Assembly (NCBI GenBank): GCA_937995835.1
Contig: CALKIV010000017.1
Location: forward strand, 1 to 33,440
From: an uncultured Dysgonomonas sp.
Lineage (GTDB): Bacteria; Bacteroidota; Bacteroidia; Bacteroidales; Dysgonomonadaceae
Length of the DNA: 33,440 bases
Direction: 5' to 3'
The stretch's first letter is position 1. Every line of letters begins with the position of its first letter. The position numbers and the translations under genes are program-made. The notes under the pieces are model-generated. The model did no database searches and was not told the origin of the DNA. It worked only from the letters and a program-made list of their open reading frames with translations. Of the stretch, positions 27,501 to 33,440 are shown piece after piece.

Positions 27501-28401
27501 CAAGAAGATTATAACCATCCTTACGGCTAAAGGATATACCATTGAGTTCTACACCTCCCACAGCTAAGTCGCTATAGCTTCCCGGTTTTTCTAGTCTTTG
27601 CACCCAATGCTCATCTTTGGTCTGTAGGTGCACTCCACCCAGATATACTGTGGAGTCAGCAGTATTCAAATTAATTTCATCGAGGTTGAGCAAAAAATGT
27701 TCAGAATCTAAAATTGATTGTGAAGTATATGTATTAAAACTAAAATTGTCGCTAAACAGCAACTTGCCTTTTTGTTCATAATACTTATCCAGACTGAAGT
27801 TGTGAGCCGAGAAACTGAAGTCGCGTAGCTTGTAGCTAGATGTTGAGGAATCTATGACAACATATTCCACATTAGCATCTTCGAAACTGATATGTGCAGC
27901 TTGAATGACATCAAAGTATGGGGAGACTAGATCGTAAAGGCTCTTGTTGGTCAGAGAGTCTACAGCGTGTGTCGACTTTCTTTGTTGCGGTGAAACTATT
28001 TTGATGATGGGGCTCTTGAGGCGAAATTCCTTAAAAGAAAGTTCACGATAGTAAAACTCCCAAGTCAAGTTAATCCCCGTAAAAGAAATAGTGTCGATGT
28101 CGATGCTGAAATAAAAGTCGGGCAGTGCAGTCTCCTGCTTTCTTTTTTGAAGTCTTGCCGTATCAGGAAAAAGCTCCAAGCCTTCGATCATCAACTCTCC
28201 GGAGAAAAGTCCAATATCCAATGTTTTGAATGAAAAATCATAAAGACTATCGGTCGCATTTATGATCTCAGTGCGCAAACGTTTACGGAGCGAACTCTCT
28301 AGATTGTAAGTCATCAGCCAGTTGATAACCATACTAATAGCAAATAGTGTGGCTGCAATCAGGAAACTTCTTTTAATCCAACTGTGAGTTTTAGAAGCCA
28401 T
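24574..28401 (-). CDS. Large AsmA-like envelope protein with internal repeats
   Basis: This 1275-residue protein has one N-terminal transmembrane anchor (~11-30) followed by a very long, beta-rich extracytoplasmic region. The opening (DFSFKTLDIGLFSGELMIEG) is typical of AsmA/DUF748-like proteins. Three homologous modules at ~153-205, ~342-393 and ~514-563 share a YxLxxLxFxAxNFxxD core, with looser copies near ~685-720 and past ~860. The C-terminus is strongly charged (Lys/Glu). AsmA-like and TamB proteins are thought to bridge the periplasm and carry phospholipids; that role here is inferred from architecture only. It lies 17 bases downstream of coaBC, probably co-transcribed. I do not recognise a named orthologue. 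Confidence 0.7.
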   Translation of the reverse strand: MASKTHSWIKRSFLIAATLFAISMVINWLMTYNLESSLRKRLRTEIINATDSLYDFSFKTLDIGLFSGELMIEGLELFPDTARLQKRKQETALPDFYFSIDIDTISFTGINLTWEFYYRELSFKEFRLKSPIIKIVSPQQRKSTHAVDSLTNKSLYDLVSPYFDVIQAAHISFEDANVEYVVIDSSTSSYKLRDFSFSAHNFSLDKYYEQKGKLLFSDNFSFNTYTSQSILDSEHFLLNLDEINLNTADSTVYLGGVHLQTKDEHWVQRLEKPGSYSDLAVGGVELNGISFSRKDGYNLLDCKEFSIKHPNIEYYTVEEAEDGDNDNKSDVKSNTLDITSWSLYTLISPIFERLSINTIDVEDAKFKYTATKNRQSDLYTLNKLNFKAYNFVVDSTNNNYNMIKYVQDFSLNATDVQGELNSNNNFVSLDEFQLSTLDRFLRISQVQLSPIAYVSGKNKIKGNLDELQIEGIEYDKGLDADKIRILKPNISFTKGKNHFTKKKDTQEEKDVINDLLNSIAPFIEYVSVKDIIIKDAKANYTDEKTANSYKLSNLDFYAKNFHIDHETRRFRDYFFSWDEYDFKFKNFDNITPDRRYRIMIANGEFNSISRDILLKGLRVLPLQKDSVSYVSIETPYLRLLGWDDKAIKKKQLSFKSLVWERPFIEIVKQHEKEKEHKPQKQVTPLIDLESVSFDLFDVLAPRFVLKDLTNGSSTQAEFTQLLLDTLRWRPQKSFSISSLILDSPNIDIKKGEDTHREEISKNSGKVDLSMLGDIAVNRISIKQPTLNLEGNNSRLHFTTDQYLLESFLWSHRLDSILKIGNLEFINPILSYTDQEVRQEEAPKQEKALDKNEINQLIGKYATQIEIKRFNISNLNFMHAVKEKDKLVLKNKLATTNLLIEDLYSNRREDKTKVRELAFSTKDIDYPIADSFYNVQIDNIDFSKQRGELNINKVRLKPNYPKFEFAYQHPKGADWFNVEVDDIKLSEIDMSKLLSDSTLLVKQVQVNSVLLENLKNQKIAIEHNKMPLLYEQFQRLPLKYRVDELDIKDFTVLYEELAKGGYQPARIPFYNMNGHVKNFTNIQRNDSTFYTLYADGLLMGVDSKFTAEWKIPVDSTNDKFYLSAKIAALDMRDFNQLVMPMAPAYIKSGYIHDLNFCTEASSLGATVDLQLKYDSLYIVLMNDIFFNEENKLYSHVVNRWGVERKSSEEPTPQKTIVRDPYHSNFNYFWQILQPPLVEAVGVSEQKQNFVKNVADFFGKIKKFFSRDKKEEKKEEK

Positions 28402-28418
28402 AGGCTTTTTTTAGTTTT

Positions 28419-29621
28419 TCATTCTTCAGCTCTGAGGGTTGTATTGATAATATCTGTTGCAACCTCTTTTTTAGATTTTAGAGAGAAGTCTACTACTGTT
28501 CCGTCGTTGCTGATGATTGAAACTTTATTTGTATCATGCTGAAAGCCTGCACCTGCATCTTTCAATGAGTTAAGAACAATATAATCTAAATTTTTGGATT
28601 TTATTTTCTTTAGAGCATTGTTTTTTGCATTGTCTGTTTCTAGGGCAAAGCCAATCAGCTTTTGCGAGGTCTTCATTTGTCCCAGAGTAGCAGCAATATC
28701 TCTATTGGCTGTCAGGGAGATCGTCATGTCACCAGTGGTTTCCCTTTTTATTTTTTTGTCCAATTGTGTGGAGGGCTTGTAGTCAGCCACAGCGGCGCAT
28801 AAGATAGCTACGTCAACAGTGGGAAAAGCATTCGTTGTTGCCTCAAACATTTCATCAGCCGATTCCACATCTATACGTGTTATATTTGGGTGTACTGTTT
28901 TCATGCTCACAGGGCCACTCACCAAAATAACTTCTGCACCTCTTTGGGCACACTCTTCGGCTAAGGCATACCCCATCTTGCCGGAAGAATAATTGCCTAT
29001 GAAGCGTACCGGATCTATTTTTTCATATGTTGGTCCAGCCGTTATTAGAATTTTTTTTTTAGAAAGAGACGATTGTTTTTCAAAAAACTCTTCTACGTAT
29101 GCAACGATGTTTTCAGGCTCTTCCATCCTTCCTTTGCCAATGAGGTGGCTGGCAAGCTCGCCTGAGGCAGGCTCGATGATATGATTGCCATACTCCCTCA
29201 ACAGATTCATGTTGCGATGAGTGGATGGATGTTGAAACATATCTAAGTCCATGGCAGGAGCCACAATAACGGGGGCTTTCATCGAAAGATAGGTGGTGAT
29301 TAACATATTGTCTGCTATGCCATTTGCCATCTTGCCCATCGTAGAGGCTGTTGCCGGGGCTATGATCATCAGGTCAGCCCACAATCCTAAGTCCACATGA
29401 CTGTGCCATGTGCCGTCATTGGCTGTGAAAAATTCGCTAACCACAGCTTTCCCCGTTAATGCAGATAAGGTGACAGGAGTGATGAATTCCTTTCCTGCAG
29501 GGGTGATAACAATCTGCACTTCAGCTCCCTTCTTAATTAATAGACGAGCCAAGCTGGCTGCTTTAAAGGCGGCAATGCTGCCTGTGATGCCTAGAACTAT
29601 ATGTTTATCTTTTAGAGTCAT
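28419..29621 (-). CDS. coaBC: Bifunctional CoaBC (phosphopantothenoylcysteine synthetase/decarboxylase)
   Basis: This 400-residue flavoprotein makes 4'-phosphopantetheine for coenzyme A. The N-terminal CoaC half (1-~180) has the FMN-binding GITGSIAAFKAASL, catalytic H75 in SHVDL and APATASTMGKMANGIADN. The C-terminal CoaB half (~188-400) has ITAGPTYEKIDPVRFIGNYSS and GKMGYALAEE. Two CoaC positions differ from E. coli Dfp: the PxMNxxMW motif reads PAMDLDMF (D125), and the substrate-flap cysteine position reads Ser (S158 in GELASHLIGKGRM). The changes may be lineage-typical. It starts a two-gene minus-strand unit with the AsmA-like gene and diverges from the POT gene. Confidence 0.95.
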   Translation of the reverse strand: MTLKDKHIVLGITGSIAAFKAASLARLLIKKGAEVQIVITPAGKEFITPVTLSALTGKAVVSEFFTANDGTWHSHVDLGLWADLMIIAPATASTMGKMANGIADNMLITTYLSMKAPVIVAPAMDLDMFQHPSTHRNMNLLREYGNHIIEPASGELASHLIGKGRMEEPENIVAYVEEFFEKQSSLSKKKILITAGPTYEKIDPVRFIGNYSSGKMGYALAEECAQRGAEVILVSGPVSMKTVHPNITRIDVESADEMFEATTNAFPTVDVAILCAAVADYKPSTQLDKKIKRETTGDMTISLTANRDIAATLGQMKTSQKLIGFALETDNAKNNALKKIKSKNLDYIVLNSLKDAGAGFQHDTNKVSIISNDGTVVDFSLKSKKEVATDIINTTLRAEE

Positions 29622-29649
29622 GATATTTAACTATTTGTTTGATCAGATG

Positions 29650-29681
29650 CAAAGATAGTAGCAAAAAGTAAGCTATTCAAT
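29650..29681 (-). promoter_or_regulatory. Candidate coaBC promoter
   Basis: On the minus strand TATCTTTG (29650-29657) matches the -7 consensus, and ATTG (29678-29681) is a one-mismatch -33 box with a 20-base spacer. The start codon is 28 bases from the -7 box. Confidence 0.5.
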
Positions 29682-29702
29682 TTTGCCTATTAGAAATGTG
29701 AA

Positions 29703-29732
29703 AACATATTGTTTATATGTTCTATAACATAT
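29703..29732. promoter_or_regulatory. Three-half-site inverted/direct repeat, operator candidate
   Basis: AACATAT (29703-29709) and ATATGTT (29715-29721) form a perfect inverted repeat with a 5-base spacer, and AACATAT recurs at 29726-29732. It lies between divergent coaBC and the POT gene, 58 bases before the POT -7 box, where a regulator might bind. AT-rich chance occurrence is possible. Confidence 0.35.
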
Positions 29733-29790
29733 TGGCTTGCTGAAGTTGGCTTTTAGCATTTATAATACCTCGTTTTAAGATTCTTTTCTG

Positions 29791-29798
29791 TACTTTTG
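29791..29798 (+). promoter_or_regulatory. Candidate -7 box for the POT transporter
   Basis: TACTTTTG matches TAnnTTTG exactly, 62 bases before the start codon. The leader between is strongly AT-rich. No clear -33 TTTG. Confidence 0.45.
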
Positions 29799-29860
29799 TC
29801 GCAATTATATCAAAAAAAGAATAAAAATAATATAATAATTCAATCTATAAATCATTTTTT

Positions 29861-31417
29861 ATGTTTAAAAAACATCCAAAAGGCTTAGTTGCCGCGTCAT
29901 TATCAAACATGGGAGAGCGTTTTGGCTTCTATGTGATGATGGCTATTCTGGTGTTGTTTTTGAGTGCCAAATTTGGGCTCGATAAAAATACAGCCGGAAT
30001 CATTTATTCCCTATTTTATTTCTTTATTTATGCATTAGCCCTGTTGGGTGGATATATTGCAGATAAAACGAAGCAATATAAAAACACAATTGCTGCAGGT
30101 ATTGCCATCATGGCTTTTGGTTATTTAATCATTGCCATCCCAACTGACACTCCTGTGAGTAACTTCCCGCTGATGCTGACTGTTACTTGTATTGGCTTGT
30201 TTACTATTGCTTTAGGTAATGGACTGTTTAAAGGTAACTTGCAAGCTCTTGTAGGGCAATTGTATGATCAATCCCCTGAATATGCAGAGAAGAGAGATGA
30301 AGGTTTCTCAATCTTTTACATGTTCATAAATATTGGAGCTATTTTTGCACCACTTTTTGCCATTGGAATCAGAAACTTATGGTTGAAATCGCAAGGCTTT
30401 CTTTATGATGCTGACCTTCCTGCACTTTGCCACAGTTTCCTTGGAGGAACGTTAGAGGGTGAAGCAATGGCTCGCTTCAATGAGTTAGCCACTAAGGCTA
30501 CTATTGGAGGGGCAAGTATGGATCCAGGTGCATTTGCTAATCAATACCTGAATGCGTTTAATACAGGTTTCCATTATGCATTTGGAATTGCTATTGTGGC
30601 AATGCTTATTTCTTTTGTGGTATTCTTAGTGAACAAGAAAGGATTCCCTGATCCAGCTCAGAAAACAGAGGCAAGTGCTGCTTCGATGTCTAAAGCAGAG
30701 ATCACTATGTCAGCGACAGAAATCAGACAACGTCTATACGCTTTGTTTGCTGTGTTTGGGATTGTAATTTTCTTCTGGTTCTCATTCCATCAAAATGGCT
30801 TGACGTTGACTTACTTTGCCAGAGACTATGTAGATCTGAGCATGATAGATGTTAACCTGTTCGGATTTATACCTTTCAAAGGAGCTGAAATCTTCCAAGT
30901 GCTTAATCCCATGTTTGTTGTATGTTTAACTCCTATTCTACTAGGAATTTTCGGGTGGTTAAGAGCTAAAGGCAAAGAGCCTTCTGCACCTAAAAAGATA
31001 GCGATAGGGATGGGAATAGCCGCTGTTGCTTATATAGTAATGAGCTTTGGATCGCAAGGTCTTCCACTAGATGCTGATAGAGAAGCAATGGGAGGTTTGG
31101 CTGATAATATGCGTGTGACTCCATTCTTGTTGATCGGAACTTATTTGATTTTGACAGTAGCCGAACTATTCATTAGTCCTCTGGGATTGTCATTTGTATC
31201 TAAAGTGGCGCCTCCGCACTTGCAAGGAATCATGCAAGGATGTTGGCTTGGAGCAACAGCTATTGGTAACTCTTTGCTGTTTATTGGAGCATTCTTCTAC
31301 GAAAGAATCTCTCTATCTGCTACATGGGGTATCTTCGTTGGAGCATGTTTGCTTTCGATGATTGTGATGCTTAGTATGGTAAAATGGCTAGAAAGAATAA
31401 CGACTGATAAAGCGTAA
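29861..31417 (+). CDS. Proton-coupled oligopeptide transporter (POT/PTR2 family, MFS)
   Basis: This 518-residue MFS protein takes up di- or tripeptides with protons. About 12-14 hydrophobic segments are visible. The N-terminal signature is SNMGERFGFYVMMA, where the family E1xxE2R motif reads N16-M-G-E19-R20, lacking the first glutamate. The family segment GNGLFKGNLQALVGQLY and FSIFYMFINIGAIFAPL follow. A hydrophilic insert (~175-225) lies between two helices in the middle of the chain. The WFSFHQNGLTLTYFARDY stretch starts the C-terminal half. It has its own promoter candidate and terminator, so it is probably monocistronic. Family certain, substrate inferred from the family. Confidence 0.92.
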   Translation: MFKKHPKGLVAASLSNMGERFGFYVMMAILVLFLSAKFGLDKNTAGIIYSLFYFFIYALALLGGYIADKTKQYKNTIAAGIAIMAFGYLIIAIPTDTPVSNFPLMLTVTCIGLFTIALGNGLFKGNLQALVGQLYDQSPEYAEKRDEGFSIFYMFINIGAIFAPLFAIGIRNLWLKSQGFLYDADLPALCHSFLGGTLEGEAMARFNELATKATIGGASMDPGAFANQYLNAFNTGFHYAFGIAIVAMLISFVVFLVNKKGFPDPAQKTEASAASMSKAEITMSATEIRQRLYALFAVFGIVIFFWFSFHQNGLTLTYFARDYVDLSMIDVNLFGFIPFKGAEIFQVLNPMFVVCLTPILLGIFGWLRAKGKEPSAPKKIAIGMGIAAVAYIVMSFGSQGLPLDADREAMGGLADNMRVTPFLLIGTYLILTVAELFISPLGLSFVSKVAPPHLQGIMQGCWLGATAIGNSLLFIGAFFYERISLSATWGIFVGACLLSMIVMLSMVKWLERITTDKA

Positions 31418-31445
31418 AATATTTTATTAACGTCTTTAGACCACG

Positions 31446-31481
31446 TCAAGAGGATAGCATTTGTTAATGTTATCCTCTTGA
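31446..31481 (+). terminator. Terminator after the POT gene
   Basis: TCAAGAGGATA and TATCCTCTTGA pair perfectly, extended by CATT/AATG after a single mismatch. The stem starts 29 bases after the POT stop. The following TATTTAAAAAAC is only weakly T-rich, so efficiency is uncertain. Confidence 0.65.
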
Positions 31482-31526
31482 TATTTAAAAAACATTTTTT
31501 ATGTTCAAGTTCTCTAGAAAAAATAT

Positions 31527-31534
31527 TAAATTTG
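31527..31534 (+). promoter_or_regulatory. Candidate -7 box for the HD-domain gene
   Basis: TAAATTTG matches TAnnTTTG, 65 bases before the start codon at 31599 and downstream of the POT terminator. No -33 element recognised. Confidence 0.4.
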
Positions 31535-31598
31535 GATTTATTAAAATAATAGAAGTTATCACAACATAAATTTTACGTCTAAAGTTCACATATAGAAA

Positions 31599-32180
31599 AT
31601 GAATGATATGCAAAAAGTATCTTTAGCATCAGATACACCCGTTGATCCTTTCAAGATATTAGAAAAATATTATAAAAAAGACTCAGATCTCTACGCTCTG
31701 CTTGTGAAGCATAGTCAGGATGTTATGAATAAGGCTTTAGATATCGCAAAAAAACATCCGGAGCTTAATGTTGATGTCGCTTTTGTGGCTGAAGCAGCTA
31801 TGCTGCATGATATTGGTATCTGTTTGACGTATGCGCCCGATATTCACTGTCATGGTGTGATGCCCTATTTATGCCATGGATATCTGGGACGAGAGATTTT
31901 GATCAATGAAGGTTTGCCAGTGCATGCTTTAGTCTGCGAACGTCATACAGGGATTGGGATGACTGCTGATGATATCAAAGAAATGTCTTTACCTCTTCCG
32001 CTAAGGGATATGATTCCTGAAAGCATTGAAGAAGAATTAATCTGTTTTTGTGATTGTTTTTTCTCAAAAACAAATTTGGAACATGAGAAGACTGTAACAG
32101 AGGTTAGACTTGAGTTAGAGAAGTATACCACAGAGGTTGGTCTGAAAAGATTCGATGACTGGTGTGAGAGGTTTTTGTAG
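31599..32180 (+). CDS. HD-domain phosphohydrolase
   Basis: This 193-residue soluble protein carries the metal ligands of the HD superfamily: H38 (VKHSQDV), H70-D71 in MLHDIG, H93 in CHGYLG, H116 in ERHTG and D152 in CFCDCFF. HD proteins hydrolyse phosphomonoesters or phosphodiesters of nucleotides; a spacing this compact fits a small nucleotide or nucleic-acid end phosphohydrolase rather than a multi-domain signalling enzyme. The substrate is unknown. A second ATG four codons in could also be the start. It stands alone between two terminator hairpins, converging on the DUF2147 gene. Confidence 0.85.
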   Translation: MNDMQKVSLASDTPVDPFKILEKYYKKDSDLYALLVKHSQDVMNKALDIAKKHPELNVDVAFVAEAAMLHDIGICLTYAPDIHCHGVMPYLCHGYLGREILINEGLPVHALVCERHTGIGMTADDIKEMSLPLPLRDMIPESIEEELICFCDCFFSKTNLEHEKTVTEVRLELEKYTTEVGLKRFDDWCERFL

Positions 32181-32203
32181 CCTTTTGGGTGGTTAGATAT
32201 ATT

Positions 32204-32237
32204 ATAACAGTTGAGAGTAATCACTCTCAACTGTTAT
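32204..32237 (+). terminator. Intrinsic terminator between HD and DUF2147 genes
   Basis: A perfect 15-bp stem (ATAACAGTTGAGAGT / ACTCTCAACTGTTAT) with a 4-base loop is followed on the plus strand by TTTTTTATTT. It ends the HD gene and may also act on the convergent DUF2147 transcript, though the minus side is less T-rich. Confidence 0.88.
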
Positions 32238-32244
32238 TTTTTAT

Positions 32245-32676
32245 TTACTCATTCACTCTCTCCCAAACTTGAGTGCGACCTAAAGCAGCAAAGCCAATAT
32301 AACCTCTCACTTTTAGCTTGTTTTTACCATCAAGAGCGAGCGTACATTTATAAGTTTTACCGCTTGCAGGATCCAGTATTTTCCCGTCACTGTATTTGTC
32401 CCCGTCTTTTGATAAACCTTTTAAAATTTCTAAGCCTTCTACTGGTTTATCTTTATCCGTATCTGGACAATCCTTGCATTTTAGATTTTTCATAGCAGGA
32501 TTCAAAAGTTGGATCACTTTTCCATATAGTTTTCCGTCTCTTTCAGTGATTTCTACGATTGATTTTGCTTCATTTGTTTTGTCGTCAAAAGTTTTCCACT
32601 TACCAAAGACACTTTGGGCATTTAGCGGTGATATCATTGCACATATGAATACAAGTAGTCCTAATCTATACTTCAT
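32245..32676 (-). CDS. DUF2147 family secreted protein
   Basis: This 143-residue protein has a signal peptide (1-20, ending PLNA-Q) and a small lipocalin-like beta-barrel. Family features are GKWKTFDDKTNEAKS near the start, the CKDC pair (C67, C70) followed by PVEGLEIL, and GYIGFAALGRTQVWERV at the C-terminus. DUF2147 proteins are exported and their role is not settled; the cysteine pair could bind metal or form a disulfide. It has its own -7 box (TATCTTTG, 32704-32711) and is convergent with the HD gene. Confidence 0.88.
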   Translation of the reverse strand: MKYRLGLLVFICAMISPLNAQSVFGKWKTFDDKTNEAKSIVEITERDGKLYGKVIQLLNPAMKNLKCKDCPDTDKDKPVEGLEILKGLSKDGDKYSDGKILDPASGKTYKCTLALDGKNKLKVRGYIGFAALGRTQVWERVNE

Positions 32677-32703
32677 TGTTTATTTGTTTTTATTGGTGAA
32701 AGA

Positions 32704-32711
32704 CAAAGATA
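32704..32711 (-). promoter_or_regulatory. Candidate -7 box for the DUF2147 gene
   Basis: The minus strand reads TATCTTTG, an exact consensus match, 28 bases before the start codon. The distance and octamer equal those at coaBC, which strengthens both. Confidence 0.5.
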
Positions 32712-32860
32712 TTAAAATAGTTTCATTTGAAACTTAATTTAGAGGTGTCTATTTCTCGAAATATGGTTATTGGCTCTATTAAGGCTAGATAGAAATATAT
32801 AGATGAGAAATTGATTCCCGGAGAATGGTGTATGAAATGAGATGGTTAAGTTTATATTGT

Positions 32861-32869
32861 TACTTTTGC
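32861..32869 (+). promoter_or_regulatory. Orphan -7 box / att-core-like TACTTTTGC
   Basis: TACTTTTG fits the -7 consensus but no gene follows on the plus strand until the integrase. With the preceding T it gives TTACTTTTGC, nine of ten positions of the GTAnnTTTGC core used by CTnDOT-type elements. Either reading is tentative. Confidence 0.3.
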
Positions 32870-32890
32870 TACAATTCGGTCTTTCGCAAA

Positions 32891-32925
32891 ATGAAAAAGA
32901 GCTGGATTCTCTAAAGAATCAGCTC
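32891..32925 (-). terminator. Minus-strand hairpin with T tract
   Basis: GAGCTGGATTCT and AGAATCAGCTC pair with one bulged G around CTAA. On the minus strand the stem is followed by TTTTTCAT, as in an intrinsic terminator. No minus-strand gene is visible to its right inside the window. Confidence 0.5.
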
Positions 32926-33083
32926 CTTCTCTCCTTGTACACGTACCCAAAGCCGGTACACAACCTATAAAGCAACATGCAAGTAATATCTAACCAATGT
33001 AAAGTATAACATTGATTATCATATAGATTAGTCACAAACAGGAAACACTTATTTGTTAATGATTTGATGTTTTTTGAGTAATA

Positions 33084-33115
33084 CTTGTTACTATACTGTT
33101 ACTTGTATATATTTG
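33084..33115 (+). promoter_or_regulatory. Candidate integrase promoter
   Basis: CTTG (33084-33087, one mismatch to TTTG) and TATATTTG (33108-33115, exact TAnnTTTG) are 20 bases apart. The -7 box ends 27 bases before the ATG at 33143. Two TGTTACT repeats overlap the spacer, so binding there could repress the gene. Confidence 0.45.
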
Positions 33116-33142
33116 TCATTCTTAAATTCAAAGTTGTGAGAT

Positions 33143-33440
33143 ATGGCAAAAGGCACTAGGAAAAACAATGTAACATTGAGAGAAAAGAGACTCGCTAATG
33201 GAAATACCAGCTTGTATCTGGACACCTATCGAGATGGCAAAAGGACTTATGAGTTTTTGAAACTATATATCCTAGAAAAACCACGCACCGCAGACGAAAG
33301 GCAAAGTAACAAAGAAACACTAGAATTAGCCAATAAAATACGCACAGAGCGAGAACATATTCTCAACCATGAAGCATTTGGCTATGTTGCACCATCCAAA
33401 CAAAAAATCAATTTCATAGAGTACTATCAAGCCTATATAG
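33143..33440 (+). CDS. Tyrosine recombinase/integrase, N-terminal part (cut by window edge)
   Basis: An open frame runs from ATG 33143 to the window end, 99 codons without a stop. It begins MAKGTRKNNVTLREKR and continues ANGNTSLYLDTYRDGKRTY, a Bacteroidetes integrase arm-type DNA-binding domain (residues ~4-85). INFIEYYQAYI starts the SAM-like core-binding domain. The catalytic Arg-His-Arg-Tyr half lies beyond the window. Such integrases serve conjugative or mobilizable elements, phages or invertible promoters. It reads away from the core genes, as expected if the mobile DNA lies to the right. Family call rests on the N-terminal pattern alone. Confidence 0.8.
   Translation, partial: MAKGTRKNNVTLREKRLANGNTSLYLDTYRDGKRTYEFLKLYILEKPRTADERQSNKETLELANKIRTEREHILNHEAFGYVAPSKQKINFIEYYQAYI

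Larger units (their letters stand above)
32677..33142. other. 466-base gap before the integrase: no gene, several structured elements
   Basis: I see no credible coding sequence and no tRNA. The gap holds the DUF2147 promoter, an orphan TACTTTTGC (32861-32869), a hairpin (32899-32925), TGTTACT repeats (32858-32864, 33086-33092, 33097-33103), a CAATGT/ACATTG inverted repeat (32995-33014) and a promoter candidate before the integrase. It may contain the junction between chromosome and an integrated element. Confidence 0.5.

Noticed and set aside
32858..32974. Minus-strand frame of about 36 codons through the hairpin before the integrase
   Set aside because: It has no ATG start, is preceded by an in-frame stop, spans a terminator-like hairpin and reads nothing recognisable.
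32677..33142. A tRNA gene as integration target upstream of the integrase
   Set aside because: No T-loop GGTTCGAA-like sequence, acceptor stem or cloverleaf could be found on either strand.
1..33440. CRISPR arrays, insertion sequences, toxin-antitoxin pairs or defence islands
   Set aside because: No regularly spaced repeats, transposase or recognisable defence gene was seen; the only mobile-DNA sign is the integrase at the right edge.

Overview
The window looks like a low-GC member of the Bacteroidetes, most likely the order Bacteroidales. The evidence is the gene set: GldH, a gliding-motility-associated C-terminal sorting domain, a bacterial serine palmitoyltransferase, a Bacteroidales-type MetG with a C-terminal tRNA-binding domain, and an SNMGERF-type POT transporter. 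Intergenic gaps repeatedly carry the Bacteroidetes -7 box TAnnTTTG. The AT-rich sequence would suit a Dysgonomonas-like genus, but I cannot name the genus.

Layout. Bases 1-240 hold the edge of an unidentified gene and a bidirectional terminator. From 240 to 15049 everything is on the minus strand: a CPA2 cation/proton antiporter, an undecaprenyl-phosphate sugar-1-phosphate transferase, and a tightly packed unit transcribed as metG, GT-C enzyme, SAM methyltransferase, YfhO-type GT-C enzyme and GT2. Upstream of that lie a small type IX-secreted protein and serine palmitoyltransferase. From 15312 to 24572 nine plus-strand genes form a probable long operon: degenerate LytM (M23) protein, dxr, rseP, metF, holB, ricT, gldH, rbfA and a LolC/E-like permease. 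It meets a minus-strand pair (coaBC and a 1275-residue AsmA-like protein) tail to tail with a single base between the stop codons. Beyond 29861 are a POT peptide transporter, an HD-domain hydrolase, a DUF2147 protein, and finally the start of a tyrosine recombinase cut by the window edge.

How the genes work together. Most of the window is core envelope biology: isoprenoid precursor synthesis (dxr), envelope proteolysis (rseP), sphingolipid synthesis (spt), lipoprotein or lipid trafficking candidates (LolC/E-like permease, AsmA-like protein), type IX secretion and gliding parts (gldH and a CHU_C cargo), and surface glycan assembly (phosphotransferase, two GT-C enzymes, GT2, methyltransferase). 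Housekeeping genes (metG, holB, rbfA, metF, coaBC) are interleaved.

I found no CRISPR array, tRNA, rRNA, transposase or obvious defence system. The most interesting items are the M23 protein that has lost its zinc ligands, the repeated modular architecture of the AsmA-like giant, two active-site substitutions in CoaBC, the metG-headed glycan operon, a three-half-site operator candidate before the POT gene, and the integrase with a structured 5' region that may be the end of an integrated element.
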